DNA of 8,312 nucleotides, taken from an uncultured Amylibacter sp. (GTDB taxonomy: Bacteria; Pseudomonadota; Alphaproteobacteria; Rhodobacterales; Rhodobacteraceae). Below the pieces are notes generated by a model. The model did not search any database. It was given only the letters and a program-made list of their open reading frames with translations, and was not told where the DNA came from. Below, piece after piece: positions 6,858-8,312 of this stretch; within the stretch, counting starts at the first letter, position 1, and each line of letters begins with the position of its first letter. Location: assembly GCA_938001995.1 (NCBI GenBank), contig CALLAV010000137.1:1-8312 (forward strand), in the 5' to 3' direction. The position numbers and the translations under genes are program-made.

Positions 6858-6893
6858 AGGATAGACTGCAAAGGGTGTAAAGCAAGCGTGACG
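6858..6893 (-). promoter_or_regulatory. weak promoter and PpsR-like site upstream of the B12-binding gene
   Basis: On the minus strand TTGCTT (6885-6880) is followed after 16 bp by TATCCT (6863-6858), a modest sigma70-like pair. A TGT-N12-ACG sequence (6876-6893), one base off TGT-N12-ACA, overlaps the -35. Both matches are weak, and the gene could instead be read through from FGE. The rest of the 106-bp gap shows no hairpin. Confidence 0.25.
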
Positions 6894-6930
6894 GTTGGTT
6901 TATTTGGGTTTCGGCGGCGCGACGCTACGT

Positions 6931-7887
6931 TCAGGGCGTGGAGTTCCACACAACGCGAAATCCTTGATGGGTGGTTGTGCTGTCGGGTGACGATCCCGAA
7001 CGCGCAGCTATTCTGTAACGATAACAATAGCTTTTGTGACACAAGAACGATCCGCCCTTAGACAATCGAAACCCTTTCATATCGGCCAATCGTGCCTTCA
7101 CGCCCTTTTTCAATGACTTGATCGTATAGGTGTCATTTGTCCACTCCCAGACGTTGCCAGCCATGTTAAACAGGCCAAAACCGTTGGGTTCAAACGAATC
7201 CACAGGGGCAGTCGTGGCGAATCCGTCTGCTTTGCTGTTCTTGTCTGGGAACTGTCCCTGCCAGATATTGCAGGGAAAATTGGAGATGTCATCGGGCTGA
7301 TCTTCACCCCAAGGAAAGGTCACATCACCACGTCCCCCACGGGCCGCATGTTCCCATTCGGCCTCGGTTGGTAAGCGACCTCCTGCCCACGCGGCATAGG
7401 CTTTTGCGTCATTCCACGATACATGCACCACGGGGTGATCTGGATGGTAGGACTCGTCCATCGTGTCAGGTCCATTGATGTTTTGCCAGTTGGCCCCGTC
7501 CACACGCCGCCACCATTCAATCCCTTGAACTGCGTGGGTCGCACCAATGCGTTCGGGGACCTCTGACCAAAACACAAAAGACCAACCAAACCGATCCGCT
7601 TCGGTCACGTAACCCGTGTCTTTTATGAAGACTGCAAACTGTGCATTTGTCACGACAGTTGGGCTCATGCGAAAGGGCTTTAGGTTCACTTTGCGCAATG
7701 GTGTTTCGCCGTCGTTGGGAATGCCCGCAACCCGTGTCCCAACCAGACCTTTGCCACCTGGAATAAAAACAGCATCTTTGCTCAGATTATCGGACGAAAC
7801 ACGCAGAACGCGCCCATTTTTCGCGGATGCGTTTTCACCCCGTGAAGGCGTACAACAGCCTTTGATCGTGTCGTCCGTTTGCGTCAT
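6931..7887 (-). CDS. formylglycine-generating enzyme (SUMF1/FGE family) with both active-site cysteines
   Basis: FGE is a copper-dependent oxidase that converts the Cys of a CxPxR motif in sulfatases to formylglycine, activating them. The 318-residue protein covers the full SUMF1 fold: FIPGGKGLVGT (41-51), MSPTVVTNAQFAVFIKDTGY (74-93), HPVVHVSWNDAKAYAAWAGG (151-170), RLPTEAEWEHAARGG (171-185), NMAGNVWEWTNDTY (241-254) and GGSFLCHKSYCYRYR (278-292). Cys283 and Cys288 match the catalytic pair Cys336/Cys341 of human FGE, and ARSGSSPDS and QGFRVV follow as in true FGEs. This separates it from EgtB- or PvdO-type relatives, which lack the pair. The N-terminus has CCTPSR (11-16), itself a CxPxR match. 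No sulfatase is in view, so its substrate is unknown. The ATG is 14 nt after the T run of the sucD terminator, with only a weak AGG nearby. Confidence 0.92.
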   Translation of the reverse strand: MTQTDDTIKGCCTPSRGENASAKNGRVLRVSSDNLSKDAVFIPGGKGLVGTRVAGIPNDGETPLRKVNLKPFRMSPTVVTNAQFAVFIKDTGYVTEADRFGWSFVFWSEVPERIGATHAVQGIEWWRRVDGANWQNINGPDTMDESYHPDHPVVHVSWNDAKAYAAWAGGRLPTEAEWEHAARGGRGDVTFPWGEDQPDDISNFPCNIWQGQFPDKNSKADGFATTAPVDSFEPNGFGLFNMAGNVWEWTNDTYTIKSLKKGVKARLADMKGFRLSKGGSFLCHKSYCYRYRIAARSGSSPDSTTTHQGFRVVWNSTP

Positions 7888-7902
7888 TGCCTGACACTAC
7901 GC

Positions 7903-7942
7903 AAAAAACAAAAGCGCCCCAACCCAAAGTTGGAACGCTTTT
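7903..7942 (-). terminator. intrinsic terminator of sucD
   Basis: Read leftward, AAAAGCGTTCCAAC (7942-7929) and GTTGGGGCGCTTTT (7923-7910) pair over 14 bp with two G-T wobbles around a 5-nt loop, followed by a run of six T (complement of 7903-7908). It lies 21 bp after the sucD stop and ends the TCA-cycle transcript just before the FGE start. Confidence 0.9.
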
Positions 7943-7963
7943 GCATTTTTGAAAAAGACGGGG

Positions 7964-8311
7964 TTAAGCCGCGTCCATTACCCGTGCAATCGTCTCGCCA
8001 ATGACAGCAGGGTTTTCAGCAACGGTCACGCCAGCTGCCGAAAGGATCTCTACTTTTTCTGAAGCACTTTCGCCAAACGCCGAGATGATCGCACCCGCAT
8101 GTCCCATTGTGCGTCCTTTTGGTGCCGTCAAACCAGCAACATAGGCAACCACTGGCTTGGTCACATGATCGCGAATGTATTCGGCGGCTTCGGCTTCTTG
8201 GGGTCCACCAATCTCACCAATCAGTGCAATCACATGGGTGTCCTCATCTTGCTCGAACTGCTCAAGGATATCCTTGAAAGAAGACCCGTTGATCGGATCG
8301 CCACCAATACC
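7964..8311 (-). CDS. sucD: succinyl-CoA ligase (ADP-forming) subunit alpha, C-terminal part (5' end outside window)
   Basis: The alpha subunit of succinyl-CoA synthetase binds CoA and carries the phosphorylated His of the TCA-cycle step that converts succinyl-CoA to succinate with nucleotide formation. The frame is open from the right edge of the window, giving 115 visible residues of a protein usually about 290 long. It begins [20 protein letters not shown], a conserved SucD stretch, then IALIGEIGG with the conserved Glu, [16 protein letters not shown], and RTMGHAGAI, whose His (8099-8101) is the phosphorylated residue. The C-terminus IARVMDAA ends at TAA and is followed by a strong terminator. 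This is housekeeping DNA that marks the edge of the photosynthesis-linked region. Confidence 0.96.
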   Translation of the reverse strand, partial: GIGGDPINGSSFKDILEQFEQDEDTHVIALIGEIGGPQEAEAAEYIRDHVTKPVVAYVAGLTAPKGRTMGHAGAIISAFGESASEKVEILSAAGVTVAENPAVIGETIARVMDAA

Positions 8312-8312
8312 C

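Noticed and set aside
6931..7887. Reading the SUMF1-type gene as an EgtB or PvdO relative.
   Set aside because: The Cys283/Cys288 pair in the CHKSYC context is that of true FGEs; there is no DinB-type N-terminal domain as in EgtB.

Overview
The window looks like one edge of a photosynthesis gene cluster from an aerobic anoxygenic phototroph of the Rhodobacterales (Roseobacter-type alphaproteobacterium). Three things point there: the contiguous series idi-bchP-orf428(PucC family)-bchG, a cytochrome c2 very like those of Rhodobacter, and TGT-N12-ACA operator motifs of the PpsR/CrtJ type. The family assignments come from recognised protein motifs. The organism is an inference.

Layout, left to right. 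(1) The C-terminal two thirds of dxs runs rightward and ends only 3 bp from the end of idi, which runs leftward. (2) A compact leftward four-gene operon, transcribed bchG -> PucC-family transporter -> bchP -> idi, fills 5248 down to 1350; its gene junctions are 4-bp overlaps or a 1-bp gap. (3) A 179-bp divergent regulatory region (5249-5427) carries two perfect TGT-N12-ACA sites. One of them sits inside a 28-bp inverted repeat that includes the bchG start codon. (4) A rightward cytochrome c2 gene ends in a hairpin terminator that can also serve the leftward gene converging on it. (5) That leftward gene encodes a PpaA/AerR-like cobalamin-binding protein. (6) Upstream of it, also leftward, is a genuine formylglycine-generating enzyme (FGE) with both catalytic cysteines. 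(7) A strong intrinsic terminator separates FGE from the 3' part of leftward sucD, which is housekeeping TCA-cycle DNA cut by the window end.

How the genes work together. Dxs starts the MEP isoprenoid pathway and Idi balances IPP and DMAPP. Together they supply the geranylgeranyl unit that BchG attaches to bacteriochlorophyllide and BchP reduces to phytyl. The PucC-family protein probably helps deliver pigment or assemble light-harvesting complexes. Cytochrome c2 returns electrons from the bc1 complex to the reaction centre. The B12-binding protein is a probable light/redox regulator acting with a PpsR repressor. No ppsR gene is present here, although ppsR usually lies near bchG and ppaA in related clusters.

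The most unusual points are: the inverted repeat that joins the PpsR operator to the bchG start codon, which could also fold as an RNA hairpin; the N-terminus of the FGE, which carries CTPSR, a match to the CxPxR motif that FGEs modify in sulfatases; the placement of cytochrome c2 between bchG and the B12 regulator; and an acidic C-terminal tail on the cytochrome. No stretch longer than 300 bp lacks a gene. No mobile element, CRISPR array, tRNA or rRNA was seen.
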